From positions 186,001 through 250,000 of the forward strand of contig JAFEMH010002324.1 in NCBI GenBank assembly GCA_022495995.1: DNA of 64,000 nt, written 5' to 3'. The position numbers were made by a program, and so were the translations under genes. The number at the start of each line of letters is the position of its first letter. The stretch's first letter is position 1. This document shows positions 22,023 through 33,259 of the stretch, in pieces. The stretch is from Adenophora triphylla var. japonica. Its lineage: Eukaryota > Streptophyta > Magnoliopsida > Asterales > Campanulaceae. The notes beneath the pieces were generated by a model, which made no database searches, had not been told where the DNA came from, and was given only the letters and a program-made list of their open reading frames with translations.

Positions 22023-24440
22023 TTGAATAAGCACTTTATCAAAGAGGATGGGGATATGTTTGTTTTTCCTGAGCCAAGGTTGATTTCAGCGGAAGAAAGA
22101 ATGAAGATGATCCAGAGGTCTGCCAGTAGCAAGAATCCGGTGAAAGAAATGTTTGATAGTTTGCCCAAAAGGCAAGGTGTGACTGCCACCTACGAGAACA
22201 GCTACCACTTCTGGGGACCTGAATATGAGAATCAGTTTGAAAAGCTTGTTCTGGATGAGCCCACAATATGTAAAATTCGCGGTGCTGACCCTGCAGATAT
22301 TGACGGAGATTTGGCAGATTTGTTTGAAGAGCAGGGGCTGTCGGAGCCTGGAAGCGGTACGTCTTTGGCAGAAATGAAAGATGGTGCTAAGGAGCCGAAT
22401 GATTTGATTGACTCTTCCTCTGACAGTGAGGTGGTAGCTATGCTAGAATTCGAGAAGGAATCAGTTGTGGAACTAGTCAAGCTGGAGACTGCCGCAGAAG
22501 GACCGTTGCAGAATTGGACTTCGTTCCGAGGACCGGTCGCCGATAGGGAGACTATGATTGAAAAGCTAGGGCTCAAACCTCGTCCTGGTCCCTCCAAGTC
22601 TAAATTCGTCCCTTGTGTCTTGAGTCAGTCTCCCGAGTCTCTTGTTATAGAATTTGAGTCTTCTGACCGGTCTGATGTCCTCACGACAGAAGACCGTCTT
22701 CGAGTTGTAAACACTGTATTCCCCTTTGCTTTGAATAAAATGGTTGATCTTTCTGAGTACCCCGTGATTTCCAATCTAACAATTGAACTCTTAACGAAAA
22801 ATAATCATCAAGATTTAAAAATAATTAAGCCTAATTCAATTGAAGATAATGCAGACTTAATCGATGAACAATTTTTAGAAAAAGATTCAAAACAGACTTG
22901 CGAGCAAAAGGAAAGTCGGGCCCAAGCTGCCGATGAGGTATTAACAACAGTGAACCTGGGAACAGCCGAAGAACCCAAAGAAACGCAGATTGGTAGCTTC
23001 TTCTTCGGAGATGAGCGGGTTGCTTTGATTGAGTTGCTCAAAGAATTTATGGATGTGTTCGCTTGGTCCTACAAAGATATGCCGGGGCTGGATGCTTCTA
23101 TTGTGGAGCACCGAATACCTGTGGATCCAGAAATTAAGCCAGCCAAGCAGAAATTGAGGCGGATAAAACCTGAATGGTCCTTACAAGTGAAAGAAGAAAT
23201 TGAAAAGCTCCTACGGGTAGGCTTCATCAAAGTAATTGAATATCCGACTTGGTTGGCAAACATTCTAACAGTCACCAAAGCAAACGGAAAGGTTCGGGTC
23301 TGCGTAGATTTCCGAGACCTCAATAAGGCTAGTCCTAAAGATGACTTCCCTTTGCCTAACATTGATATGCTAGTGGACGCAACCGCGAACTTTGAGGTCA
23401 AGTCTTTCGTTGATGGTTTTGCGGGTTACAACCAGATTAAGATGGCTGAAGAGGATCAAGACAAGACAGCATTTACAACTCCATGGGGTACTTATTGTTA
23501 CACAGTAATGCCGTTTGGTTTGAAGAATGCCGGGGCTACTTATCAAAGAGCAGTCACTACCCTTTTCCACGACATGATCCACAGAGAGATTGAAGTGTAT
23601 GTAGATGACATGATTATTCATTCGAAAGGGTCAGATGGACAGCATTTCATTGATTTGAGGAAATTCTTCAACAGACTACGAGAACACTCCATGAGACTGA
23701 ACCCAGCCAAGTGTACATTTGGGGTTATTCGAGGTAAAGTTCTGGGATACATGGTCACCGAGCGCGGCATTGAAATAGATCCCAGGAAGGTTAAGGCAAT
23801 CATTGAAATGAATCCACCCAGAACCGTCTCTGAAGTAAAAGGATTCATGGGTCGCCTACAATACATCGCCAGATTCGTCAACCAACCGACCACCATATGT
23901 GAGCCGATCTTCAAGGCGCTAAAGAAGAACCGGGAAGTGGTTTGGAACGAGGAATGCCTACTAGCTTTTGAGAGGATCAAAGCCTATCTCGTCAATCCTC
24001 CTATTCTCTCGCCCACCTCACGGAGACAAGCCTTTACTCCTATATCGACGATCGCGAGACACGGCCCGGGGCTATGCTAGCACAAGAAAAGAAGGATTCA
24101 AAGATTGAGAATGCCATTTATTTCGTCGGTAGTAAATTCCAAGGGAGTGAATTGAATTACTACGCCTCGAGAAAACTTGCGCGGCTTTGGTATGGGTGGT
24201 CGGAAAGCTAAAGCACTATATGCTATCCCACAGCCGTACACTTAGTCTCCAAGATGGACCCGATCGATATCTATTCCAAGGTGACAGAGGAAGCATCTCC
24301 ACCAGGTTGGCAAAATGGACTTTCTTCTTGGCGTAATTCGACATCAAATATGTGATCCGTAAATCAATTAAAGGACAGCATTAGCCGGACCGGTTGGCTG
24401 AATTCCCCGATCTGAGAAGATCAAGGGCCGGATCTCCAGT
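22023..24440 (+). pseudogene. Reverse transcriptase and first RNase H of element A
   Basis: Continues the gag-protease frame after the TAG at 22017. A roughly 300-residue linker precedes the RT. RT motifs are FRDLNKASPKDDFPLPNID near 23310, GYNQIKMAEEDQ near 23425, MPFGLKNAGATYQR near 23505, and catalytic YVDDM at 23598-23612. The RT-connected RNase H begins near 23930, but the frame is lost from about 24010 by several indels, ending the open frame at 24080. The rest of this RNase H (24080-24440) is recognisable only in pieces. Relative to B, the RT is the better preserved copy in the window. Confidence 0.85.
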
Positions 24441-26233
24441 TTCTAGATGAAGGGATCCTCGCTATAGAAAACGGAAACAGGTGGCAGTTATTCTTTGATG
24501 GAGCAGCTAACAGGAAAGGAAATGGCATTGGGATGGTTTTGATAGACCCAAACGACATGCATACTCCCATAGCAATCAAGTTGAATTTCTCGGTTACTAA
24601 CAATGCGGCCGAGTACGAAGCTTGCATAGCCGGTCTAGAAGCTGCCCTTGAGCGACATGTAGAAGAATTGGAAGTGTTCGGTGATTCCCAATTGATAATC
24701 AACCAGGCCGCCAACAAATGGAAAATTATAGACCCATGCCTCCAGAAGTACCATGCTTACATCGCAGAACTCGTCGGCCAGTTCAAGGAAGTGTCATTCC
24801 AATTCTTACCGCGAGACAAGAACAGATTCGCAGATGCTCTAGCTACCTTAGCCTCTTTGGTGGAAATCCCAGAAGGTAAATCAATCAAGCCATTCAGGGT
24901 CGGTAGAAGAGAAAATCCTGCATATTGTTGTGAAATTGAGATCGAGACTGTCAGTGAACCGTGGTACAATCAGATCTTTCAATATCTCAAGCATGGGGAA
25001 GCATCCTTTCCTGTGGACCAAGAAGGAGATTCAAAAAGAGTACATGCCAAGAGCTTGCAGGCCCTAAAGAGACTGTCAGCACAGTATGTCATACTTGGCA
25101 ATGAATTATGGAAGAAAAGGGAAGGTTGCCCGCTCCTACTCTGTATCAGTAAAGAAAAAGCTCAAAGAGTAATGGAAGACGTCCACAACAGTGCCTGCGG
25201 ACCTCATATGAACGCTCTATCTCTCATGCATAGCATCATCAGGCAGGGTTACTTCTGGATCACTATGGAGACAGATTGCATCCATTTTGTGCGGACTTGT
25301 GATAAATTCCAACGATTCTCCAATCTAAACCACATACCTCCTCACGACTTATACTGTATGACAACTCCGTGGCCTTTCGCAACATGGGGAATTGATGTCA
25401 TTGGGAAGATAACTCCGCCTGGGAGCAATGGGCATTCATTTGTATTAGTGGCCGTGGATTACTTCACAAAATGGGTAGAAGCTGCGTCTTATAAAGTGCT
25501 CACCGCCAAGAAAGTTGCCCGATTCATAAAGGAACAGATTTTCTGTCGCTGTGGAGTCCCAAACGAGATCATTTCTGACAATGGAACTCATTTTGAAGGA
25601 GAAACTGATCGGTTGCTCACTGAATACAGAGTCAAGCGCCACAAATCTTCACCATACAGGCCACAAACAAACGGCGCTGTTGAAGCTGCCAATAAGAATT
25701 TGGAGAGAATCATAAAAAAGATGGCCGAGCGAGGACGAGATTGGCCAGAAAAGCTGCATTTAGCATTATGGGGCTATCGCACTTCAATCCGAACTGCCAC
25801 CGGTGCAACCCCATATGCTTTGACTTACGGAATGGAGGCCGTCATGCCCATTGAGTTAGAGATTCCTTCCCTCAGGATTTTACTCGAGAATGAGGTGAAC
25901 GAGATCGAATGGCTCCAAAGTCGATATAATGAACTGGATCTGTTAGATGAACGAAGACTAAAAGCCATGGAGCATAACAGGGCATATCAGAGAAGAATGG
26001 CCCGTGCTTTTGATAAGAAAGTGAAGCCCAGGGATATCAAAGTCGGTGATCTGGTTCTTAAGATGAAGCCCTCAAATCAGAGCAATGCGTTGGGCAAGTG
26101 GGCACCCATTTGGGTTGGACCGTTTTTAGTAAAGAAAGTATTCTCCGGAGGAGCTATGCAGCTGTCAGACTTGGATGGCAACCCATTTATGCACCCCGTC
26201 AACGGCGACAAGTTGCGGAGGTATTTTGTATGA
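24441..26233 (+). pseudogene. Archaeal-type RNase H and integrase of element A
   Basis: An open frame runs to the TGA at 26231-26233. The second RNase H starts FFDGAANRKGNG near 24490, then AEYEACIAGLEAA, GDSQLIINQAANK and RFADALATLAS, holding the acidic residues expected of the active site. The integrase zinc finger lies at about 25190-25320. Its last cysteine is replaced by phenylalanine (CDKFQRF; the B and D copies have CNKC and CDKC). The catalytic triad is carried by WGIDVIG near 25388, SDNGTHFEG near 25577 and GAVEAANKN near 25675. A GPY/F-type C-terminal module (KWAPIWVGPFLVKK) follows near 26098, with no chromodomain. The open frame begins upstream of its first ATG (24533) because it is part of a polyprotein. 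Confidence 0.85.
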
Positions 26234-26498
26234 TCGAGTCTTTTCCCCCTCTAAAAAAAAAAGTAAAATGATAAATAAATAAAAAAAATGATAAATAAAG
26301 GCGCAACAAAATTGTCCCAGATGAGACTGAAAACCTCTCAAAAGGCAGTCCATGAAAAAATAAGGGACGCGCCCGGTGCTAAAGAATATACCCAACTAGA
26401 CTGAAAACCCAAAAGAGGGCGGTCTAGATAAAAAACAGGGTTGCACCATTTCCCCCCTTCTATCTTCCCCTTTCTTAAACACCAAAGTCAATTGAGTC

Positions 26499-26570
26499 GA
26501 ACTACGGAGACCTGAGCCCCTTAGTTCTCTTATAAAAGGGAAACGTAGGCAACCACTTGTGGTTCGGTCT
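26499..26570 (+). other. Conserved post-pol stem-loop element of A
   Basis: Reads CGAACTACGGAGACCTGAG and then GGGAAACGTAGGCAACC, with CTACG and CGTAG facing each other. It lies about 270 bp after the pol stop and about 280 bp before the end of the antisense gene, that is, between two converging transcripts. The flanking stretches 26234-26498 and 26571-26849 hold no gene. Confidence 0.6.
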
Positions 26571-26849
26571 AAATTGCTGCAAAAATCCCTCTTTTTCTTA
26601 CCAAAATGCGTTTTGATTACAGTCCCAAGGCTTTTCAAAGGATCATTTTGAGTTAATATTCTTTTTGATGAGTTCAAGCACGGCCTACCTTTTGACTCAA
26701 AAAGACTGTTGCGAATAAAAGAAAACATTGATAACATCCATTCTGTCTGCATTAAGTAATCAAAGGGTACTCCGTTTCCATACAAATAATTCCTACTCTC
26801 AAAACATAAAGCAAAAGAGTCTCGAGTCGCTCAAAATAAAAAAATGTGT

Positions 26850-28421
26850 CTAGAAGCTCGTCCCCGCTCCCGAATTCGCTCCTCTCTCCTTCCTCTTTCT
26901 CGGTCCCCGGGAGGTCTTTGGCTTAGGAATGTCGAACAAGTCAGTTTGAGCCCGTCCCAATTCAGGAATAACTCGCGCCGGCGGTTCAATCAGACCAGTC
27001 TCCCTCAAGGCAGCCCTAGCAATCCTCTCTTGCCGCAACGCCTCTCTGCGAACCCTCATCTCTGGATCATTTCTTAAAGCAGCCCTCCGGATCTCTTGTC
27101 TCTCATAGTCATCAGCAGCATCGCCGGTAACATTGTCTGGGTTTCCTCGTGCCTCTATATCTCTGAGAGTTCGACTGGACGGAGAGTCTGCTCCCAAGTA
27201 TTCCCGGCGGCGAGTCTCTATAGCTAACTGCACAAAACCCTGATGCTCCTCATACCAATCCAGATACTCTGTAGTCAGAAATGTAAATCCCCTAGACTGC
27301 TGAAGGAGCACACGAGTGGGAAGAAAGCCCTCTAGAAAAGATCTGCTGAAAAACTGTATAGCCTGGGGCTCGGTCATGGACATCGGAACAGCATCAGTCA
27401 CCAGTCTCTCCCTCAAAGCTCGGATAATCTGCTGAGGGTACCTATACTGTCTGCTCACCAATGATGGGACACAGAAAGAGGATACATGTAAACCAGGTAA
27501 CCGGACTACTACTGATCCATCCTGAATATCTCTCATGGTCTGTATATTCAAGGTAGGAATCCAAAAGCTCAGATCAGTGGTCTCGTACCATGACAATCTC
27601 ACATGCCAACTATCAGCAACCTCGTGCCTCACCAGCCTGCGTGGCCGAGTCACCCAGGGCATTGCCATCCGACCCTCTGGTAATGGTCCGATCAAGTGTA
27701 ACCTCTCAAAGAACCACAGAGATAACAAGTCGGGGCTGCCTGCTCCCATGAAGTCTGATCCCCCTGCTAGCCTGTCAATACCGTGATAAGTCTCAGCCAG
27801 CAACAGTGGTACAACGTCCATCTCTCCTTGGCCAGAACGAATTTGACGAGAATCTATACCCCGGTCACCCCTCATTTGCCTAACAGTCTCCAACAAAGTG
27901 CTTGAGCAAACCCCAGCATATCCGCAAAAATAGTAAGCCGACAGTGTGAACAGCATGAACATATCCAGAGAAGTAGAAAGGTCAAACAGCTCAGGACGGG
28001 ACAGACGTAACCTAGCCATCCAAGTCAAATCTATGGACCCATCACCCAGAATCATAGGCAATACCTGATCCGCAGGCAGAGATAAAAAGTCCGATAACTG
28101 CTCCTCAACCAACCGACTGTCTCGTGGGAATGCTACAGTTACCGCCTTACCCAAGCCTGTCAACGCCCTAAAGTCTTCCATAGTTGGGGTCAGATAATTG
28201 TATGACAATGAGAACACATGGCGTTCTGAATCCCAGAAGCAGGATGCAGCCCGAAGCAAATCCCAATCAACCTTCCAATCTTTCAAGGACCAAATGCAAG
28301 GCATACTGTACCGCTTTTCAATAATATTTCTATGTTGCCTCAGATGAAATCCCCAAATTTCGATGAAGTCCCGATGAAATTGACACTCCCGGGAAGCAAC
28401 ATCCTTGCTATGATGTTCCAT
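26850..28421 (-). CDS. Intact antisense ORF, DUF7745-like (PMD-related), 523 aa
   Basis: Lies between pol and the 3' LTR on the strand opposite to the element's transcript. I take the ATG at 28421 (MEHHSKDVAS). This puts the conserved VDWDLLRAASCFWD at residue 51, close to the same motif in D (residue 57), whereas the longer frame to 28469 has no ATG. Conserved core: FWDSERHVFSLSYN, PTMEDFRALTGLGK near residues 70-100, VPLLLAETYHGIDRL, and FLTTEYLDWYEEHQ. The C-terminus is charged and ends with KPKTSRGPRKRKERG, a likely nuclear localisation signal. From memory this resembles the uncharacterised plant family DUF7745. Its WD-x3-H-x-F ... E ... PT-x2-DF-x-AL pattern parallels the plant mobile domain. 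It is the only undamaged long gene in the window, while the same element's pol is broken. Function unknown; a nuclear DNA-associated role is inference. Confidence 0.8.
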   Translation of the reverse strand: MEHHSKDVASRECQFHRDFIEIWGFHLRQHRNIIEKRYSMPCIWSLKDWKVDWDLLRAASCFWDSERHVFSLSYNYLTPTMEDFRALTGLGKAVTVAFPRDSRLVEEQLSDFLSLPADQVLPMILGDGSIDLTWMARLRLSRPELFDLSTSLDMFMLFTLSAYYFCGYAGVCSSTLLETVRQMRGDRGIDSRQIRSGQGEMDVVPLLLAETYHGIDRLAGGSDFMGAGSPDLLSLWFFERLHLIGPLPEGRMAMPWVTRPRRLVRHEVADSWHVRLSWYETTDLSFWIPTLNIQTMRDIQDGSVVVRLPGLHVSSFCVPSLVSRQYRYPQQIIRALRERLVTDAVPMSMTEPQAIQFFSRSFLEGFLPTRVLLQQSRGFTFLTTEYLDWYEEHQGFVQLAIETRRREYLGADSPSSRTLRDIEARGNPDNVTGDAADDYERQEIRRAALRNDPEMRVRREALRQERIARAALRETGLIEPPARVIPELGRAQTDLFDIPKPKTSRGPRKRKERGANSGAGTSF

Positions 28422-28562
28422 TGCAGCCAAAAGTATCAGTCTTGACCAAAGGATTCGCTTATCTGCCAAATAAGGGCTGCTGGGTTTTCTCTACTAGGAA
28501 GACAGTGTCTGCAGAATGAAGCCTGGACCGACTTTTGAAAGAGCCTGTTACGAGCCTCCCAC

Positions 28563-28609
28563 AGTCGTGCGACAGAAGAAGCCAAACAGATATGACATGT
28601 CGGGCGACA
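28563..28609 (-). promoter_or_regulatory. Palindrome pair upstream of A's antisense gene
   Basis: AGTCGTGCGACA (28563-28574) and TGTCGGGCGACA (28598-28609), 35 bp apart and 142-188 bp upstream of the antisense ATG. These are the same motif class as in A's own LTR promoter (15994 and 16034). The rest of 28422-29234 holds no gene that I can support. Confidence 0.7.
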
Positions 28610-29234
28610 TACTTTGGCCGAGAGCAGACAGTGTGTGGAAAGCCTGCAGTGAATACCCCAGAGCATTTTCCAACTCGCCATTGCCGTAACATACCCCTGA
28701 AAATACACGGGAGAGGACCCCTATTATACACACCTGTCCGAAACAATCCCAAAACCCCACGTATAAATATGACAAAGCCGACCTTTAACCCAATAAATGC
28801 GTTCGCTTTCCCAGAACAGACAGACTCGCGCAAACCAAGCTAACATAAATTAATCTTTGCTAACAAGATAAGGCTTATTTAGGCATAGCGCTGGGAGTTG
28901 TTGTTTTACCCTCGCAGGTACAATAATCAATTGAGTCCCAAAGACTGGCCCTCCGACCAAACTGGAGAAGAAAGAAAGAAGCAAAAGGGCATGTGTATCT
29001 GTAACAACCCCCAAACAGAGCTCGACAAGACCAGCAGCCCCACAATCTCAAGAAAAGAAGCCAAATCCCCAGAAAACAGAATCCCCGGCTTGACAAACAA
29101 ATTCCCAGAGACCAGTAGCCTCGAGGCACAAGAAAGAAGCAGAGTCCCCAGCTGCCCAAGAAAAGCTAAGGACACAAAAGAAAAGCGACAATCAACAAAG
29201 ACCGTCCAACAGCCAAACCAGTAACAGAGAAGAA

Positions 29235-30105
29235 AGAATTAGCGTGAGACCCCTCGCAGCTACATTCATCAACAACAAAGCAAAAGAAGTGGTATGAGTC
29301 CCTTTGGCATCCACAAAGAGCAGGAAAAGAAGTAGCATGAGTCCCCTGGCAGCTACACCTATCCCCAGTGAAGCAGCAGCAAAAGTAGCGTGAGTCCCCT
29401 GACAGCCATACTTATCAGAACATAACAGAAAGCGGAGATAGCGTGAGTCCCCTGGCAGCTATACTTATCAGAACAGAAGGAAAGCGGAGATAGCGTGAGT
29501 CCCCTGGCAGCTATACTTATCAATGACAAAAGCAGAGCAGAAAGGAGATAGCGTGAGTCCCCTGGCAGCTATACTTATCAGTGACAAAGAACAGAACAGA
29601 AGAAGTAGCGTGAGGTCCCTGGCAGCTATGTTTATCCCCAACAAAGCAGAAAAGAGATAGCGTGAGACCCCCGTCAGCTATGTTCATCCCCAGCAAAGAA
29701 GAAGGAAAAGTGGTATGAGTCCCTCTGGCATCCACGAAGAGAAGCAGCAGTAGTGTGAGACCCTCCGGCAACTACCCTGCAAAAGAGAGAAGTGGTATGA
29801 GACCCTCCGGCATCCACGAAGAGAAGCAGCAGTAGTGTGAGACCCTCCGGCAACTACCCTGCAAAGGAAAAGTGGTATGAGTCCCTCCGGCGTCCACAAA
29901 GAGAAGCAGCAGTAGTGTGAGACCCTCCGGCAACTACCCTGCATAAGAGAAGTGGTATGAGACCCCTGGCATCCACAGAAGACCCGTTGCAGCATGAGAC
30001 CCTCCGGCAGCTACAACTCGTCAACAAAGCGATAGCATGAGACCCTCCGGCAGCTACTCGCAAAATACCAGCTGCAGCATGAGACCCTCCGGCAGCTACA
30101 ACCTG
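29235..30105 (+). repeat. Degenerate tandem repeats before the 3' LTR of A
   Basis: Units of roughly 50-60 bp built on GCGTGAGTCCCCTGGCAGCT, then on GTATGAGACCCTCCGGCATC, repeated about 16 times. The minus-strand ORFs at 29520-30150, rich in Cys, Ser and His, are products of the repeat. Every element with a visible 3' end here has an unrelated repeat at this place. Confidence 0.8.
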
Positions 30106-30233
30106 GTGTGAAAAGAAGCAACTATCCGACCGCAGCAATACCGACCCCACAGGAAACCACAGGTAAGCACAACAAAGGTATGAAGATACGTCTCTACTCC
30201 TTTCCTTTCTTATGAATTTAATTTTAGTATTTC

Positions 30234-30410
30234 CGAACTACAATTTGGCTTGATTCCCTTGTTAAAGGGATATGTAGGAATCCTTTCTCAGAAAGGTCCA
30301 GCCATTTTTTCCCCTTCTAGCCCTTCACCTTATCCCAGACGCTCATTGGGATTGGGTCTTATTTTATCGACAACCCCACTTTTTCCAAAAGTGACGTTGC
30401 CGAGGGGCTC
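30234..30410 (+). other. Pre-LTR stem-loop and polypurine tract of A
   Basis: GAACTACAATTTGGCTTG then GGGATATGTAGGAATCC (30234-30283) resembles the post-pol hairpin: CTAC and GTAG arms, then facing TTCCC and GGGAT. The stretch ends GTGACGTTGCCGAGGGGCTC, with the polypurine-like GAGGGG directly before the 3' LTR. This terminal sequence is conserved in C, D and E. Confidence 0.65.
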
Positions 30411-31809
30411 TGTAAGTACGCCAATCCAATTCGCAACCTTTTAGATGCATTTTAATATAATAAAACTGCATTAAGGGGCGTTTTGGTAAATTCCCGGCCT
30501 ATCCCGAGACTTCCGGAAACGTTTCATGAGTTTCCCGCGAAGGAAGTACCTTTTGGTACATTATTCATGCCAAAGGACCTCTTGGGAATAAAACCTGTTG
30601 GACCTTTTGGGTATTTTCCCGGAATGTTCCAGAAACTGGTTTTTGGCGCAAAAAGCGGTTGACCAACCTTGTGTCACGCGACAGGTTGAGGCATGGAAAG
30701 TGGAGGCGTAAGGTCGTGCGACACACTAAGGTAGCCAACTGCAGCCTATAAATAAGACCCTCCCCCTCTCATAAAAGGATCCCAACTTGAGCCTACTGTT
30801 ACTCTGCAGGATTTGCACCGTAACGAATCTCCCCAAACACAAACCTCTCTCTCTCCTACCTTCAACCTACCCAATTCCTTCCCATCTAAACCCAATTCTC
30901 AAGCCAAACCAATTGAACCCCTTGCATCAATCCTTCCAGATCAGAAGTGACGAATTGAAGGGTTCTATATCTGACTAGATATAGAATTCGTGGAAGCATC
31001 AAGGGTAACGATTCCCTAACTCTATCTCTTTCTCTCTCTTTTGCTTAATTTCTCTTAATTCTAGCATTTAATTTTGTTTGGATTCAGTAATCAGATCCTA
31101 GCTATCTGGATTACTGAATCCCAATCGCAATCTCTCTGTTTAATCTAAATAATTCGTGCAATTGAGCTTATATTGTTGATTATTTGATTGAATTTGGTGT
31201 TTGAACCCCAAGGGGGTGTGGATCTATTCATATCCACACTCTCGGGGTTGATTTAGTGTTATTTCTGTTTTTCGTTCGTAATTTAGTTAATTGATTAGAT
31301 CTGTGTAGCTTTCTGTTAATTCTGTGATCATCTTGTTAAGTTTCTGCAGATGGCTCATATGTGTCACGCGACACCTTTGTCTCCAAGTGATCCTGTGTCA
31401 CGCGACATATGTGGTCACTGTAGCGATGTGTCATGCGACATACATGACCTGTCTGCAGAGACCTCTTTCCTTTGTAATCTGTTTTAGATCGTTTGTATCA
31501 GGGATGTGGCCTCCCTAAATAATGGGCTCACAATCTGTAATTCTCATTTCATAATTAATAAGATGCATTTTACCACACTTTGTTCATTATCAATATTTGC
31601 ACACACTTTGGATTTACTTGGATGTTTTGATTGAAAGACTCGTCTATGGACGAGGCGTGTTGGGTGAACTCTCGGTTCTTCCCAACACGTAACCTGACCC
31701 CCGAACTCATGTTTTCTCTCTAAAAAAGGTTTTCAATGTTTCCTCTTAAAACGGCGTGGCGACTCCTTCTTTTCATTAAACCGAAATTTTTCGGGCGAGC
31801 GCACATTCA
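30411..31809 (+). repeat. 3' LTR of element A (1399 bp)
   Basis: Starts TGTAAGTACGCC and ends GCGCACATTCA. Palindrome pair 30672 and 30712, TATAAATA 30747-30754, triplet 31362-31440, U5 copy of the primer-site half TGGCGACTCC at 31757-31766. Followed directly by the target duplication GTTCC and the coding sequence of B. Confidence 0.95.
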
Positions 31810-31814
31810 GTTCC

Positions 31815-32853
31815 CGACAGAAGAGGATGGTAAACCGAAAGAAGGTCTCTGCGCCAAAAGTTTACAAGCGTTGAAAAGTTTGTCTGCACAGTACGTTATT
31901 CTGGGAGATGACTTATGGAAGAAAAGGCATCGAGGGCCACTTCTACTCAGACGGCAAGTCCGAGGCCGAAGGTCATGGAAGAAGTCCATGGTGGCGCATG
32001 TGGACCACATATGAACGCCCGAGCTTTGATGTTCAGCATACTCAGGATGGGTTATTATTGGATCTCCATGGAGACTGTCTGTATTCAATTTGTGCGAACC
32101 TGCAATAAGTGTCAGTGGTTCTCCAATCTTAACCATATGCCTCCCCATGATCTCTACTGTATGAGCACTCCTTGGCCATTTGCAACTTGGGGGATCGATG
32201 TTATCGGAAAGATAACTCCTGCCGGCAGTAACGGGCACGAATTCGTGTTAGTCACTGTGGATTACTTCACCAAGTGGGTTGAAGCGGCATCCTACAAGGT
32301 CCTAAACTCCAAAAAGGTAGCTCATTTTATAAAAGAAAACATTCTGTGCCGGTATGGAGTTCCAAATGAGATTATCTCCGACAACGGGTCACACTTCGAG
32401 GGACATACCGACGAACTGCTCGCAGAATTCAGGATCAAGCGACATAAGTCCTCCCCTTATCGCCCTCAAACCAATGGTGCTGTCGAGGCCGGAAACAAGA
32501 ACCTGGAGAGAATCATCCGGAAGATGGCCGATAGGAGCCGGGATTGGCCTGAGAAGCTTCACTTGGCATTATGGGGCTATCGTACTTCAGTAAGAACAGC
32601 CACCGGTGAAACCCCGTTTGCTTTGACATATGGGATGGATGCCGTTTTGACCATTGAGTTAGAGATATCCTCTCTTCGGGTTCTGCTTGAAAATGAAGTC
32701 AACGAGATAGACTGGCTTCAGAGTCGACATGACGAATTAGCTCTTCTAGACAAGCGAAGGCTCAAGGCAATGGAGCACATCCGGGCTTATCAGAAGCGCA
32801 TAGCTAGAGCCTTTGACAAGAAGGTGCATCCCCGCGACATTAAAGTGGGTGAC
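31815..32853 (+). pseudogene. Integrase core of element B
   Basis: Continues B's pol after A: the residues following the insertion match those after KHGEASF in A. One frameshift lies between about 31945 and 31975. Then follow the zinc finger with ACGPHMNARALM and VRTCNKCQWF, and the catalytic positions WGIDVIGKI (near 32190), SDNGSHFEG (near 32380) and GAVEAGNKN (near 32477). The frame is cut at KVGD by element C and resumes at 41691. Confidence 0.85.
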
Positions 32854-33213
32854 TGAATGAACGCTCGCCGAAAAATGAAAAGGAGTCACCACGCCGTTTT
32901 TAAGGAAACATTGAAAACCTTTTAAAATGAGAAAATGTGGGTTCGGGGGTCAAGTTACGTGTTGGGAAGAACCGAGAGTTCACCCAACACGCCTCGTCCG
33001 TAGACGAGTCTTTCTATTGTTCAACATCCAATTCATTCATACGTGTGTGCAAATGTGTGAGACAAAATATGTACAAAAAATGCATTTTAATGCTTTATTG
33101 ATAAACAACGAGGAGTACAACTTGTAAGCCACTTATTTTGGGAGGCCACGTCCCGATTACAACGAGGCAAACAACTTACAACTAAAAAGGACCTTCTGCA
33201 GTGTGACTTAGTA

Positions 33214-33259
33214 TGTCACGTGACCCACGACCAGTGAGGGTCAAGTGTGTCGCATGACA
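33214..33259. promoter_or_regulatory. Palindrome pair in U5/R of C (3' LTR)
   Basis: TGTCACGTGACC (33214) and TGTCGCATGACA (33248), 34 bp apart. The 5' LTR copy has TGTCGCGTGACA (40204) and TGTCGCATGACA (40238). Confidence 0.7.

Larger units (their letters stand above)
15733..31809 (+). mobile_element. Element A: complete Tat-lineage retrotransposon (16,077 bp)
   Basis: TSD GTTCC at 15728-15732 and 31810-31814. LTRs are 1334 and 1399 bp, with about 21 substitutions by eye (about 1.6%) plus one 65-bp gap in the 5' copy, so the insertion is recent. Order: 5' LTR, primer-binding site, leader, gag-protease, RT-RNase H, second RNase H-integrase, post-pol hairpin, antisense ORF, tandem repeats, second hairpin, polypurine tract, 3' LTR. 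It sits inside the pol of B between the RNase H and integrase parts. Its own pol carries stops and frameshifts, so it is not autonomous as read. Confidence 0.95.
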
